Below, piece after piece: positions 8,306-17,423 of a stretch of DNA of 64,000 bases. Location: the NCBI GenBank assembly GCA_016874095.1, contig VGVH01000005.1:62001-126000 (forward strand). The letters are read 5' to 3'. The stretch is from Gammaproteobacteria bacterium. GTDB lineage: Bacteria; Pseudomonadota; Gammaproteobacteria; Steroidobacterales; GCA-2729495. The position numbers and the translations under genes were made by a program. The notes under the pieces were generated by a model, which was given only the letters and a program-made list of their open reading frames with translations, was not told the origin of the DNA and did not search any database. Each line of letters begins with the position of its first letter. Within the stretch, counting starts at the first letter, position 1.

Positions 8306-9360
8306 TCGGCGTACTGCCGGGTGATGGCATCGGCACCGAGGTCGTCGCCGAGGCCCTGCGCGTGCTGGAGGCTGTGGCTGCACGCTACGGCCATCGCTTC
8401 GAGTTCCGGCGCGGCCTGATCGGCGGCGCGGCAATCGACGCCACCGGTGCTGCCTTCCCGGAGGAAACCCGACGTCTCGTCCGCGACGCCCGGGCGGTTC
8501 TGCTCGGCGCCGTCGGCGGACCGAAGTGGAGCGACCCGGCGGCGAAGCAGCGGCCCGAGCAGGGGCTGCTCGACCTGCGCGCCGCCATGGGCGTCTATGC
8601 CAATGTGCGGCCGGTCCGGACTCACGAGAGCCTGTACGCCGCCTCGCCCTTGCGGCCGGAACGACTGAAAGGGGTCGATATAGTCGTGTTGCGCGAGCTG
8701 ACCGGAGGCATCTACTTCGGCGCAAAGTCGCGCACGGCGGACAGCGCCTCGGACAGCTGCAGCTACACCCGTGCCGAAATCGAGAGGCTGTTGCGCATGG
8801 GTGCCCGGATAGCACGGCAGCGCCGCCGCAAGGTCACGTCCGTCGACAAGGCGAACGTGCTGGAAACCTCACGTCTCTGGCGCAGCGTTGCGATCGAACT
8901 GTTCGCGCGGGAGTTTCCGGACCTCGCCGTGGAACACCTCCTGGTGGATGCAGCCGCCATGCACCTGCTCTCCAGACCCGGCGACTTCGACGTGATCGTG
9001 ACGGAGAATATGTTCGGTGACATCCTGACCGACGAGGCATCGATGCTCGTCGGCTCGATGGGCATGCTCCCTTCCGCATCGCTCAACGACAGCAATGGCG
9101 GCCTCTACGAGCCGATTCACGGTTCGGCCCCGGATATCGCCGGCCGAGGCATCGCCAACCCCTGCGGCACTATCCTGAGCGCGGCGATGATGCTGCGCCA
9201 TTCGCTCGGTCTGGAGCGGGAGGCCGCCCTGGTCGAGGATGCGGTATTCGCAGTCGTTGATGCCGGTCTGCGGACCCGTGACATTGCCGCGCCGGGCACG
9301 CGCGACTGCACCACGGCCGGTATGGGAGACGCGATCGTCGCGCGCTTGAACGCCGGCTGA
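8293..9360 (+). CDS. leuB: 3-isopropylmalate dehydrogenase
   Basis: LeuB oxidises and decarboxylates 3-isopropylmalate to 2-oxoisocaproate with NAD+. The 355-residue length fits. Visible motifs are GDGIGTEV near the N-terminus, [10 protein letters not shown], the substrate and metal segment [20 protein letters not shown], and [17 protein letters not shown] near the NAD site. It overlaps leuD by 13 bases and ends the leu operon. It is followed within 5 bases by the convergent metB stop, so no room remains for a separate terminator between them. Confidence 0.97.
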   Translation: MAAVIGVLPGDGIGTEVVAEALRVLEAVAARYGHRFEFRRGLIGGAAIDATGAAFPEETRRLVRDARAVLLGAVGGPKWSDPAAKQRPEQGLLDLRAAMGVYANVRPVRTHESLYAASPLRPERLKGVDIVVLRELTGGIYFGAKSRTADSASDSCSYTRAEIERLLRMGARIARQRRRKVTSVDKANVLETSRLWRSVAIELFAREFPDLAVEHLLVDAAAMHLLSRPGDFDVIVTENMFGDILTDEASMLVGSMGMLPSASLNDSNGGLYEPIHGSAPDIAGRGIANPCGTILSAAMMLRHSLGLEREAALVEDAVFAVVDAGLRTRDIAAPGTRDCTTAGMGDAIVARLNAG

Positions 9361-9364
9361 ACGA

Positions 9365-10525
9365 TCAGCCGCGCGCGGCGGCCAGGGCACGGACCACGTC
9401 TGCAACGAGATCGTCCGTCGACTCGATGCCGGCTGACAGCCTGACCAGGCTGTCGCCGATGCCTGCGGCGCGACGGCCCTCCGGCCCGAGCGGCACATGA
9501 GTCATCGTCGCCGGATGACAGGCAAGGCTTTCGACCCCGCCGAGCGACTCCGCAAGCGAGAACAGCTCCAGCGCTTCGAGAAAGCGCCGGGCTGCCGGCT
9601 CTCCCCCTGCCAGCTCGAAGCTCAGCATGCCTCCGAATCCGGACTGCTGGCGGCGGGCGATCTCATGACCTGGATGCCGCGCCAGCCCCGGGTAGTGGAC
9701 CCTGGTCACTTCGGCGCAGGAGGTCAGCGTGTCGACGATCGCCCGGGCATTGGCTTCGTGCTGGCGCATGCGCACGAAAAGAGTCCGCAAGCCGCGCATG
9801 GTGAGGAAGCTGTCGAACGGGGAGCCGGTGAGGCCGAGCGCGTTCGCCCATGCCGCCAGTTCCGCGTGCAGACCGGCCTCCCGCGCGACGACGGCACCTG
9901 CAACCACGTCACTGTGGCCATTGATGTATTTCGTGGTCGAGTGAACGACCAGGTCGGCGCCGTGCGCGATCGGCCGCTGCAGGGCGGGAGACAGGAAGGT
10001 GTTGTCGACGACCAGCAACGCCCCGACGCTGTCGGCAAGCGAGCGCATTGCCTGCAGGTCAATGATGCGCAGTAGCGGGTTCGTCGGCGTCTCCACCCAG
10101 AGGAGCCGCGCCTTCTCGGAGCGAGCGGCTTTGATGGCGGCCCGATCCGCCTGATCGATGAAACGGACCCGGAACAGGCCACGAGCCGACAACCGTGACA
10201 GCAGCCGGAACGTGCCGCCGTAGCAATCCGCCGGGGCGATCACCAGGTCGCCCGGGTTGAGGCACTGGCACACCAGGGTGATTGCCGCCATGCCGGAGGC
10301 TGTCACCGTTGCGCCCGCCCCGCCCTCCATACTTGCCAGTGCTGCGGCGAGGATGTCACGGGTGGGATTGGCAGTGCGGGTGTAGTCGTATTGGCGTGGT
10401 TCCCCAACGCCAGCGAACGTGTAGTTGGTGCTGAGGACCAGCGGGGGCATGACGGCCCCGTACTGCTCGTCGCTGTGCACGCCAGCACGAACGCCAGCGG
10501 TTTCCTCGGTGTTCTTCCGTGCCAT
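9365..10525 (-). CDS. metB: Cystathionine gamma-synthase (Cys/Met metabolism PLP enzyme)
   Basis: This 386-residue protein belongs to the Cys/Met-metabolism PLP family. The predicted reaction joins O-succinyl- or O-acetylhomoserine with cysteine to form cystathionine. The PLP lysine is Lys199 in HSTTKYINGHSDVVAG. YDYTRTANPTR and VTASGMAAI near the N-terminus are typical. ATG 10525 gives exactly the E. coli MetB length; 27 further in-frame codons upstream do not look conserved. Cystathionine beta-lyase or a sulfhydrylase cannot be excluded from motifs alone. It is a single gene, convergent with leuB and divergent from the his cluster. Confidence 0.85.
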   Translation of the reverse strand: MARKNTEETAGVRAGVHSDEQYGAVMPPLVLSTNYTFAGVGEPRQYDYTRTANPTRDILAAALASMEGGAGATVTASGMAAITLVCQCLNPGDLVIAPADCYGGTFRLLSRLSARGLFRVRFIDQADRAAIKAARSEKARLLWVETPTNPLLRIIDLQAMRSLADSVGALLVVDNTFLSPALQRPIAHGADLVVHSTTKYINGHSDVVAGAVVAREAGLHAELAAWANALGLTGSPFDSFLTMRGLRTLFVRMRQHEANARAIVDTLTSCAEVTRVHYPGLARHPGHEIARRQQSGFGGMLSFELAGGEPAARRFLEALELFSLAESLGGVESLACHPATMTHVPLGPEGRRAAGIGDSLVRLSAGIESTDDLVADVVRALAAARG

Positions 10526-10631
10526 GGCTGCGTCCTGGACCGGTTCCGCCCGGCGGGGTCGCGAAGTGTAGGGAATGAGCCGGAACCCGGTCAAGAAAGC
10601 GGCCAAAAGGGGGTCTTGTGCCAGGCCGCAG

Positions 10632-10657
10632 TAACGTGCTAACGTAATAGCACGTTA
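10632..10657. promoter_or_regulatory. Perfect palindromic operator before the TrpR-like gene
   Basis: TAACGTGCTA (10632-10641) and TAGCACGTTA (10648-10657) are perfect inverted repeats separated by ACGTAA. The inner 18 bases keep the GTnCTA...TAGnAC pattern and half-site spacing of the E. coli trp operator (GTACTAGTTAACTAGTAC), matching 11 of 18 positions. The site lies 18 bases before the TrpR-like ATG, where a repressor would overlap the promoter. Binding by the adjacent protein (autoregulation plus his operon control) is an inference. Confidence 0.6.
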
Positions 10658-10675
10658 ATACATCATTGCAGCCAC

Positions 10676-10999
10676 ATGAAAGACCACAGAGTGTTGACTC
10701 CGCGCGAAGAGCTCGCGGCGGAAGACCGGTTGTTCCGGGCGGTGCTCTGCATGCGCTCCGTCGATGAGTGCCGGGCCTTCTTTCACGACCTCTGCACACC
10801 GGCGGAATTGCAGGCGCTCAAGGATCGCTGGGCCGTTGCCGAGCTTCTTGCTGAAGGCAGGCTCAGCTACAGACAGATCCACGACGAGACCGGTGTCAGC
10901 GTTACCACGATTGGTCGTGTGGCGAGATTCCTGACGGCCGGCGAAGGTGGTTACACCAGAGTCCTGCAGAGATTCCGCGATCGTGAGAAAAGGTCATGA
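10676..10999 (+). CDS. TrpR-like (YerC/YecD family) transcriptional regulator heading the his operon
   Basis: This 107-residue protein resembles the Trp repressor superfamily (YerC/YecD group). RSVDECRAFFHDLCTPAELQALKDRW is the family core, and LSYRQIHDETGVSVTTIGRVARFL is the helix-turn-helix. Its last four bases overlap hisG, so it is the first gene of the his operon. TrpR-like genes in this position are known in Xanthomonas and Xylella, and YerC proteins lie near his genes elsewhere. A perfect palindrome resembling the trp operator lies directly upstream. I infer an autoregulatory repressor of histidine synthesis; the ligand is unknown. The ATG lacks an obvious ribosome-binding site, and GTG 10691 is an alternative start. 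Confidence 0.82.
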   Translation: MKDHRVLTPREELAAEDRLFRAVLCMRSVDECRAFFHDLCTPAELQALKDRWAVAELLAEGRLSYRQIHDETGVSVTTIGRVARFLTAGEGGYTRVLQRFRDREKRS

Positions 11000-11898
11000 C
11001 CCAGCAGACATCGAGGATAAAAATCGCCATCCAGAAGTCCGGCCGGCTGACCGACCGGTCTCTCGAGCTTTTGCAACGCTGCGGCCTGAAATACACCCTC
11101 GGGCGCGACCAGCTCATGGCCGTCGGAGAGAACATGCCTGTGGACGTGCTGCTCGTCCGCGACGATGACATTCCCGGACTGGTCAGGGACGACGTCTGCG
11201 ATCTCGGTATCGTCGGCCGCAACGTGCTGGAGGAGAAGCGGCTGGAGTTCGCCAGGGAGGGGGCTGCGGATCCGTTCAGGATTCTTCGTCCCATGGACTA
11301 CGGCAGCTGCCGCCTCGCACTCGCGTTTCCGGAGGACAGCGGGTTGCGATCGGCTGCGGATCTGGCGGGCCGCCGTGTAGCTACCAGTTACCCCAATATC
11401 GTCACGGACTGGCTCCGGCGCCAGGGTATCGACGCGCGGGTCATCGAATTCTCCGGAGCCGTCGAAATCGCACCGAAGCTCGGTCGGGCCGATGCCATCT
11501 GCGACCTGGTCTCTACCGGCGCGACGCTGCTTGCCAATCACCTGCGCGAAGGCGAGACCGTATTGAGCAGCCAGGCGATGTTGATCCAGACGCCGCAGTC
11601 GGTCCCGCCGGTAAAGACCGACTGGATCGGGCGTCTTCTCCAGCGCATAGACGGCGTGATGCAGGTCAGGGAGAGCAAGTACGTGATGATGAACGCGCCG
11701 ATCGACGCGATTCCGGAAATCACACGCCTGCTGCCGGGCGCTGACGCACCGACAGTCATTCCGCTGCAGGGCCGTAGCGACAAGGTGGCCGTGCACGTGG
11801 TCTGCCGTGAGAACGTTTTCTGGGAGACGCTGGAAAGCCTGCAAAAGGCAGGTGCGAGCTCGCTGCTGGTACTGCCCGTGGAAAAGATGCTGCCATGA
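10996..11898 (+). CDS. hisG: ATP phosphoribosyltransferase, long form
   Basis: HisG starts histidine synthesis by joining ATP and PRPP. At 300 residues this is the long form, which carries its own C-terminal histidine-binding regulatory domain and does not need HisZ. RIKIAIQKSGRLTDRSLELL opens the catalytic domain. DLVSTGATLLANHL is the phosphate-binding segment. The C-terminus from about residue 225 (KYVMMNAPIDAIPEITRLLPG) is the ACT-like domain. The ATG overlaps the stop of the TrpR-like gene and the end overlaps hisD by four bases, so the genes are probably translationally coupled. Confidence 0.97.
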   Translation: MTQQTSRIKIAIQKSGRLTDRSLELLQRCGLKYTLGRDQLMAVGENMPVDVLLVRDDDIPGLVRDDVCDLGIVGRNVLEEKRLEFAREGAADPFRILRPMDYGSCRLALAFPEDSGLRSAADLAGRRVATSYPNIVTDWLRRQGIDARVIEFSGAVEIAPKLGRADAICDLVSTGATLLANHLREGETVLSSQAMLIQTPQSVPPVKTDWIGRLLQRIDGVMQVRESKYVMMNAPIDAIPEITRLLPGADAPTVIPLQGRSDKVAVHVVCRENVFWETLESLQKAGASSLLVLPVEKMLP

Positions 11899-13205
11899 CG
11901 GGACTCCTGCGACAGGCCGACTGGGCCAGCCTTGGTGAGGATGGACGCCGCTCCCTGCTCGAGCGCCCGGCTCAGCGTGCTGCACCCGGCGTCGAGGCAG
12001 GCGTCGCGGATATCGTCGCGGCCGTGCGTCGCGACGGCGACCTAGCGCTGCGCGCGCTGACCGAACGCCTGGATGGCGTGCGCCTCGATACGTTCGAAGT
12101 CGGAGACGACGAAGCCGCACTGGCCAGTCGTGAGCTGTCGGCCGCAGCCATCGAAGCGATTTCCGCCGCAGCAGCGAACATACGCCGATTCCACGACGCT
12201 CAGCGCCAGCACCCGCTGCGGGTAGAAACCAGTCCTGGCGTGGTATGTGAACGCGTGACCCGGCCAATACGAGCCGTCGGCCTCTATGTGCCGGCAGGCA
12301 GTGCACCCCTGCCCTCCACCGCCATGATGCTGGCGATTCCCGCTGCGCTGGCCGGCTGCCCGGTCCGCGTCATGTGCACGCCCCCGCGACGGGATGGTCG
12401 TGCCGACCCGGCGGTCGTCTTTGCCGCAAAGTCCTGCGGCGTTGGCAGGATTTTCAAGCTGGGCGGTGCGCAGGCGATTGCTGCGCTGGCCTACGGAACG
12501 GCCACGGTGCCAAAGGTCGAAAAGATCTTCGGGCCGGGCAATGCCTGGGTCACGGCGGCGAAACTTGCCGTTGCCAGGGACCCCGCGGGCGCCGCGCTCG
12601 ACCTGCCCGCAGGTCCGTCGGAAGTCATGGTGATAGCGGACGATGCGGCCGATCCACGTTTCGTGGCACTGGATCTGCTGTCGCAGGCCGAGCACGGACC
12701 GGACTCCCAGGTCATTCTGGTTACCACGAGTGCAGGGCTACTGCCACGCGTCCAGGCGGAGATCACGGCGGCACTGGAGCGCCTGCCGCGACGGGCAATC
12801 ATCCGTGAGGCGCTCGCCCATGCAGCCGGCATCATCGTGCCGGGGCTCGCTGAAGCCGTCGATGTCGCCAACCGCTACGCGCCAGAGCACCTGATACTCC
12901 AGGTGTCGGAACCACGGCGGCTGGCCGAGCAGATAATCTCGGCCGGCTCGGTCTTCCTTGGTCGCTGGACGCCCGAGTCCGTAGGCGATTATTGCAGTGG
13001 CACGAATCACGTCCTGCCGACCTATGGGCATGCCCGCGCTTTCAGCGGCCTGTCGGTAAGCGACTTCGAGCGCCGGATGACGCTGCAGGAACTGAGCCGC
13101 GACGGCCTTCAGTCGCTCGCCGGCACGGTCACGACGCTGGCCGCGCTGGAGGGACTCGACGCGCACGCGGCGGCCGTGCGGGTTCGCCTCGGAGAGCGAC
13201 CATGA
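11895..13205 (+). CDS. hisD: Histidinol dehydrogenase
   Basis: HisD performs the last two oxidations, L-histidinol to L-histidine, with NAD+ and zinc. The 436-residue length fits the family (about 434). Conserved segments include GLYVPAGSAPLPSTAMM, KIFGPGNAWVTAAK, DLPAGPSEVMVIAD and DLLSQAEHGPDSQ (zinc and active-site region). GRWTPESVGDYCSGTNHVLPT and HARAFSGLSV lie further on. It overlaps hisG and hisC by four bases each. Confidence 0.97.
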   Translation: MTGLLRQADWASLGEDGRRSLLERPAQRAAPGVEAGVADIVAAVRRDGDLALRALTERLDGVRLDTFEVGDDEAALASRELSAAAIEAISAAAANIRRFHDAQRQHPLRVETSPGVVCERVTRPIRAVGLYVPAGSAPLPSTAMMLAIPAALAGCPVRVMCTPPRRDGRADPAVVFAAKSCGVGRIFKLGGAQAIAALAYGTATVPKVEKIFGPGNAWVTAAKLAVARDPAGAALDLPAGPSEVMVIADDAADPRFVALDLLSQAEHGPDSQVILVTTSAGLLPRVQAEITAALERLPRRAIIREALAHAAGIIVPGLAEAVDVANRYAPEHLILQVSEPRRLAEQIISAGSVFLGRWTPESVGDYCSGTNHVLPTYGHARAFSGLSVSDFERRMTLQELSRDGLQSLAGTVTTLAALEGLDAHAAAVRVRLGERP

Positions 13206-14266
13206 TGGAGCTGGCACAGTTCGTGCGCCCGGAAATTCGCACGATGCGGCCATACCGCAGCGCGCAGTTCGAGGCCGGACTCGTCCGCCTCAACGCGAAC
13301 GAGAACCCGTGGCGCCCGCCGGGCGATACCACCGCGGCCGGGCTCAACTGGTATCCCGAACCCAGACCGGCACGCCTGACGGCAGCGCTGGCACGCCACT
13401 ACGGCATCGCTGTCGATGAACTGCTCGTGACTCGCGGTTCGAGCGAGGCAATCGACGTGCTGATCCGCGCCTGTTGCCCGTCGGGAACCAGTGAGATCGT
13501 GATCTGCCCGCCCACCTTCGGCATGTACGAGACCTACGCGCAGATCCAGGGCGCCGCCATACGCCGCATCCCGCTGCAGCGCGAGAACGGCTATGCCCTG
13601 GATGTCGATGCGATTCTGGCCGGGTGGCAGCCCGCATCGCGGCTGCTCTTCGTCTGCACGCCGAACAATCCGACTGGTAACGCCTATCCTGAAGCAGAGA
13701 TTCGTCGCCTGGCAGCCGGACTCGCCGGTCGCGGGCTTGTCGTCCTCGACGCGGCTTACGCGGAATTCGCCGAGGGCGGTTGTACACCCGACATCATCCG
13801 GGACTTTCCCAACGTTGTCGTCCTGCGCACGCTTTCCAAGGCCATGTCTCTCGCTGGCGTGCGCTGCGGTTCGCTCATCGCCCGGGCAGAGCTGACCGCA
13901 CTGCTGGGCCGCGTCCTGCCGCCATACACCTTCTCCACCCTGTGTGCAGAAGCGGTCGAACGCGGCCTCGAACCCGCCAATGCGCGTGCATGGCAGCAAC
14001 GTGTACAGGTCCTGCGCGCCGAGCGCTCACGCCTGGCTGCCGGCCTCGTTCGTGCAGCGGGTGTGAAGCGTGTCTGGCCAAGCGAAGCGAACTTCCTGAT
14101 GGTCGAAGCGGCGGACGCTCGTGCCTTGGTGGCAACGGCCCGCAAGGGCGGGGTCGGGCTCCGCGACTTCAGCTGGGACACTTATCTTCCAGGCTGCGTA
14201 CGCATCACCATCGGCACGCCTGACCAGAACGACCAACTGCTCACTGCGCTCGGAGTCCGCACATGA
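13202..14266 (+). CDS. hisC: Histidinol-phosphate aminotransferase
   Basis: HisC transaminates imidazole acetol phosphate to histidinol phosphate using PLP. It is a 354-residue class I/II aminotransferase with the PLP lysine at Lys213 in LRTLSKAMSLAGVRCG. LNANENPWRPP at the N-terminus and FVCTPNNPTGN are also present. The ATG at 13202 lies in the ATGA shared with the hisD stop; a second ATG follows immediately. The frame stays open far upstream, but that part does not resemble the family. It overlaps hisB by four bases. Confidence 0.96.
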   Translation: MMELAQFVRPEIRTMRPYRSAQFEAGLVRLNANENPWRPPGDTTAAGLNWYPEPRPARLTAALARHYGIAVDELLVTRGSSEAIDVLIRACCPSGTSEIVICPPTFGMYETYAQIQGAAIRRIPLQRENGYALDVDAILAGWQPASRLLFVCTPNNPTGNAYPEAEIRRLAAGLAGRGLVVLDAAYAEFAEGGCTPDIIRDFPNVVVLRTLSKAMSLAGVRCGSLIARAELTALLGRVLPPYTFSTLCAEAVERGLEPANARAWQQRVQVLRAERSRLAAGLVRAAGVKRVWPSEANFLMVEAADARALVATARKGGVGLRDFSWDTYLPGCVRITIGTPDQNDQLLTALGVRT

Positions 14267-15333
14267 CGCCTGCCCGGATTGCGTTTCTGGACCGGGACGG
14301 AACGCTAATCGTCGAGCCGCCCGACCAGCAGATCGACGACCTGAGAAAACTGGAACTCGTCACCGGCGTGATCCCCGCGCTCCTGCGGTTGCGGGATGCG
14401 GGATACGAATTCGTCATGGTGACCAACCAGGACGGCCTGGGGACAGCCAGCTTTCCGGAACCGGACTTCCGCGGACCGCAGGAATTCCTGCTGCGGCTTC
14501 TGGCATCGCAGGGCATCTGCTTCAGGGCCGTGTTCGTGTGCCCGCACCGCGTCGAGGACGGCTGCGCCTGCCGCAAGCCGCGCACCGGGCTTCTGACCCA
14601 GTTCCTGACCGCGACGCCACTGGATCGCGCTGCCAGTGTAGTCGTCGGCGACCGGGATACCGACCTGCAACTCGCAGTCAATCTCGGCTTGCGAGGCATG
14701 AAGATCGATCCGCGTGACCCGGCCGCCTGGGCAGGCATCGCCCATTCACTGGTCGACCAGCCGCGCACGGCAGAAGTAAGACGTGAGACCCGCGAGACGA
14801 GCATCGGTTGCGTCGTGGACCTCGACGCGGAAGGGCCAATCAGCATCCGCACCGGGATCGGATTCTTCGACCACATGCTCGAGCAACTTGCCAAGCATGG
14901 CGGCTTTTCCCTGAAGCTCGAGTGCAAGGGTGACCTCGAAGTGGACGAACACCACACCATCGAGGACTGTGCGCTTGCGCTCGGTGAAGCCCTGCGGCGC
15001 GCGCTCGCCACGAAGCGCGGCATCGGGCGATACGGTTTCGTCCTGCCGATGGACGAGGCCCAATCGCGCGTGGCGGTCGACTTGTCCGGGCGTGCCTATT
15101 TCGTCTTCGAGGGGGGCTTCACGCGCAGCGAGGTCGGCGGTCTGCCGACCGAACTGGTGCCGCATTTCTTCCGCTCGCTGGCGGACAGCCTGGGCGCTGC
15201 GATCCAGATCAGCGTGAAGGGCGAGAACAGCCACCACATGGTGGAGGCCTGCTTCAAGGGTGTGGGACGCGCTCTGCGCCAGGCGTTCGCTCGCCAGGGC
15301 ACCGAGTTGCCGACCACCAAGGGCGTGCTGTGA
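14263..15333 (+). CDS. hisB: Bifunctional histidinol-phosphatase / imidazoleglycerol-phosphate dehydratase
   Basis: This 356-residue fusion covers two steps of the pathway. The N-terminal HAD phosphatase has the nucleophile motif FLDRDGTL (Asp10, Asp12) and a cysteine-rich zinc segment (CPHRVEDGCACRKPRTG). It dephosphorylates histidinol phosphate. From about residue 170 the imidazoleglycerol-phosphate dehydratase domain has GIGFFDHMLEQLAKHGGF, DEHHTIEDCALALGEAL and, near the end, NSHHMVEACFKGVGRAL. These are the manganese-binding histidine and glutamate clusters. Such fusions are typical of gammaproteobacteria. It overlaps hisC and hisH. Confidence 0.97.
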   Translation: MTPARIAFLDRDGTLIVEPPDQQIDDLRKLELVTGVIPALLRLRDAGYEFVMVTNQDGLGTASFPEPDFRGPQEFLLRLLASQGICFRAVFVCPHRVEDGCACRKPRTGLLTQFLTATPLDRAASVVVGDRDTDLQLAVNLGLRGMKIDPRDPAAWAGIAHSLVDQPRTAEVRRETRETSIGCVVDLDAEGPISIRTGIGFFDHMLEQLAKHGGFSLKLECKGDLEVDEHHTIEDCALALGEALRRALATKRGIGRYGFVLPMDEAQSRVAVDLSGRAYFVFEGGFTRSEVGGLPTELVPHFFRSLADSLGAAIQISVKGENSHHMVEACFKGVGRALRQAFARQGTELPTTKGVL

Positions 15334-15932
15334 GCGCAGGTAGCGTTGCGATCGTGGACGGTGGCGGAGCCAACATCGCCTCGCTGCGATTCGCGCTGCA
15401 ACGGCTTGGTCACGACGGCGAACTGACCCAGGATCATGACCGCATACGTGCCGCCCGGCACGTGATCCTCCCCGGGGTGGGCGCGGCAAGGGCAGCCATG
15501 AACAAGCTGCGGGCCGCGGGTCTCGATCAGTTGCTGCCCACGCTGCGGCAGCCGGTGCTCGGCATCTGCCTGGGCATGCAACTGCTGTGCACCACCTCGG
15601 ACGAGGACAATGTCGCCTGTCTCGGCATCGTTCCCGGCACGGCCGCCCGTTTCGAGCCGAGCAGCGACCGCCCCGTTCCGCACATGGGCTGGAATCGCCT
15701 GGCGCTCGCGCGCCGGGAGCCGTTGCTGGAAGGCATCGAAGACGGCGCCTGGTGCTACTTCGTGCACAGCTATGCCGTGCCCTGCGGTGCAGCGACGGCA
15801 GCCAGCAGCGAGTACGGGCGCCTGTTTACGGCAGTTCTGGTACAGGGGAACTTCATGGGTGCGCAGTTCCACCCTGAGCGCTCCGGCACGCTCGGCGCCC
15901 GGTTGCTCGAGAACTTCCTGACGCGCTACTGA
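15330..15932 (+). CDS. hisH: Imidazole glycerol phosphate synthase glutaminase subunit
   Basis: HisH releases ammonia from glutamine and channels it to HisF. The 200-residue class I glutaminase has its catalytic triad at Cys80 (GICLGMQLLC), His181 and Glu183 (GAQFHPERSG). The start is GTG at 15330, inside the GTGA overlap with the hisB stop; no ATG nearby fits. The stop is one base before the hisA start. Confidence 0.97.
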   Translation: MSAGSVAIVDGGGANIASLRFALQRLGHDGELTQDHDRIRAARHVILPGVGAARAAMNKLRAAGLDQLLPTLRQPVLGICLGMQLLCTTSDEDNVACLGIVPGTAARFEPSSDRPVPHMGWNRLALARREPLLEGIEDGAWCYFVHSYAVPCGAATAASSEYGRLFTAVLVQGNFMGAQFHPERSGTLGARLLENFLTRY

Positions 15933-15933
15933 C

Positions 15934-16674
15934 GTGCAGATCATTCCCGCCATCGATGTGCTTGGAGGACACTGCGTGCGCCTGTACCAGGGCGATTTCG
16001 ACCAGGTGACCCGATACGACAGCGACCCGGTCGAGCTCGCGCAGCGCTATGCAGCCAGCGGCGCCTCCCGGCTGCATCTTGTGGACCTCGACGGGGCGCG
16101 CAGCGGCACACCCGGCAATCTCGGGATAGTGAAACGGATCGCTGCCCTGCCTGGCGTTGCTGTGCAGGTCGGTGGCGGCATTCGCGGCATCGAGGCCGCC
16201 GAGTCGCTGCTGACCGCCGGTGCTGCGCGGGTCGTCATCGGATCGATAGCAATAGCGGATCCCGATACCGTGCTCGGCTGGATCTCGAGACTGGGCCCGA
16301 CCCGCGTCGTCCTCGCCTTCGATGTCCGGTTTACGCCGCACGGCGAGCCGGAGGCCGTCACGCATGGCTGGCGCCAGGCCAGCGGCCGGACGTTATGGAC
16401 GCTGCTCGAGCGCTACGCGGTGTGCGGAGTGAGCGAATTCCTCTGCACGGACGTCGGGCGCGACGGAACGCTCACGGGGCCGAATCTCGCGTTGTACCGG
16501 GAGTGTGTGCAACGATTCCCGGCCGCGCGGTTCACTGCATCCGGTGGCCTCAGTGGCTCAGCCGATCTGGAGCCCTTGCGCAGCACGGGCGTGGCGGCAG
16601 TCGTCACCGGCAAGGCACTGCTCGACGGCAGGCTCACACTCGAGGAGATACGACGATTCTCGCGCGACGCATAA
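15934..16674 (+). CDS. hisA: Phosphoribosylformimino-AICAR-phosphate isomerase
   Basis: HisA is the TIM-barrel isomerase that opens the ribose of ProFAR. The 246-residue protein starts at GTG 15934 and reads (M)[21 protein letters not shown], with the catalytic Asp8. The second catalytic aspartate is in [20 protein letters not shown] and ASGGLSG bind the phosphates. The end overlaps the hisF reading frame by 19 bases. Its 3' end supplies the ribosome-binding site of hisF. Confidence 0.97.
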   Translation: MQIIPAIDVLGGHCVRLYQGDFDQVTRYDSDPVELAQRYAASGASRLHLVDLDGARSGTPGNLGIVKRIAALPGVAVQVGGGIRGIEAAESLLTAGAARVVIGSIAIADPDTVLGWISRLGPTRVVLAFDVRFTPHGEPEAVTHGWRQASGRTLWTLLERYAVCGVSEFLCTDVGRDGTLTGPNLALYRECVQRFPAARFTASGGLSGSADLEPLRSTGVAAVVTGKALLDGRLTLEEIRRFSRDA

Positions 16675-17423
16675 TTCCCTGCCTCGATGTGCGGGACGGA
16701 CTGGTCGTCAAGGGTGTCCAGTTTCGTGATCACCGCGTCGTCGGCGATATCCTCGATCTGGCCCGCCGTTATCGCGACGAAGGCGCGGACGAACTGGTGT
16801 TCTATGACATCACGGCAAGCCCGGAGAGCCGCTCGGTTGACCGCAACTGGATCAACCGGGTGGCCGGCGTGCTCGACATCCCCTTCTGCGTTGCGGGCGG
16901 CATTCGCAGCGTTGCCGACGCCGAGCAGGTGCTGAATTTCGGGGCCGACAAGATCTCGATCAATACACCGGCGCTGGATCGTCCGGAACTGATCACCGAA
17001 CTCGCCCGACGCTTCGGGTCACAGTGCGTGGTCGTCGGCGTCGACAGCCGCACGGAATCGGACGGTTACCGCGTCTACCAGAATACCGGTGATCCGGCGA
17101 AGACGCGGCACGCCGGCTGGAGCACGGTCGAGTGGGTGCGACAGGTTCAGGAACGGGGTGCAGGCGAGATCGTGCTGAACTGCATGAACCAGGACGGTGT
17201 CCGTCGCGGTTACGACACCGATCAACTTGCGCTCATGCGGGAGAACTGCGGCGTGCCTCTAATAGCGTCAGGGGGTGCCGGTGCGATCGAGCACTTCGCG
17301 GACGTCTTCCAGCGAGCGCGGGTCGACGGGGCGCTGGCCGCGAGCGTTTTTCACTCCGCAACCATTCACATCGGGAATCTGAAAGACACCCTGCGAGCGC
17401 AGGGGATAGAGGTCAGGACATGA
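16656..17423 (+). CDS. hisF: Imidazole glycerol phosphate synthase cyclase subunit (ATT start)
   Basis: HisF uses ammonia from HisH to make imidazole glycerol phosphate and AICAR. Family similarity begins at [22 protein letters not shown], with the catalytic aspartate at position 11 if the codon ATT at 16656 starts translation. No ATG, GTG or TTG lies at this place. GAGGAG at 16642-16647 stands 8 bases before the ATT, ideal spacing. A GTG at 16688 would remove the catalytic aspartate, and the upstream ATG (16395) would add 87 unrelated residues. The resulting 255 residues match the family (258 in E. coli). [23 protein letters not shown] and ASGGAG are conserved barrel motifs. Confidence 0.93.
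   Translation: MLARRIIPCLDVRDGLVVKGVQFRDHRVVGDILDLARRYRDEGADELVFYDITASPESRSVDRNWINRVAGVLDIPFCVAGGIRSVADAEQVLNFGADKISINTPALDRPELITELARRFGSQCVVVGVDSRTESDGYRVYQNTGDPAKTRHAGWSTVEWVRQVQERGAGEIVLNCMNQDGVRRGYDTDQLALMRENCGVPLIASGGAGAIEHFADVFQRARVDGALAASVFHSATIHIGNLKDTLRAQGIEVRT

Noticed and set aside
16395-16655. Upstream extension of hisF from ATG 16395
   Set aside because: The added residues lie inside hisA in another frame and do not resemble any HisF N-terminus.
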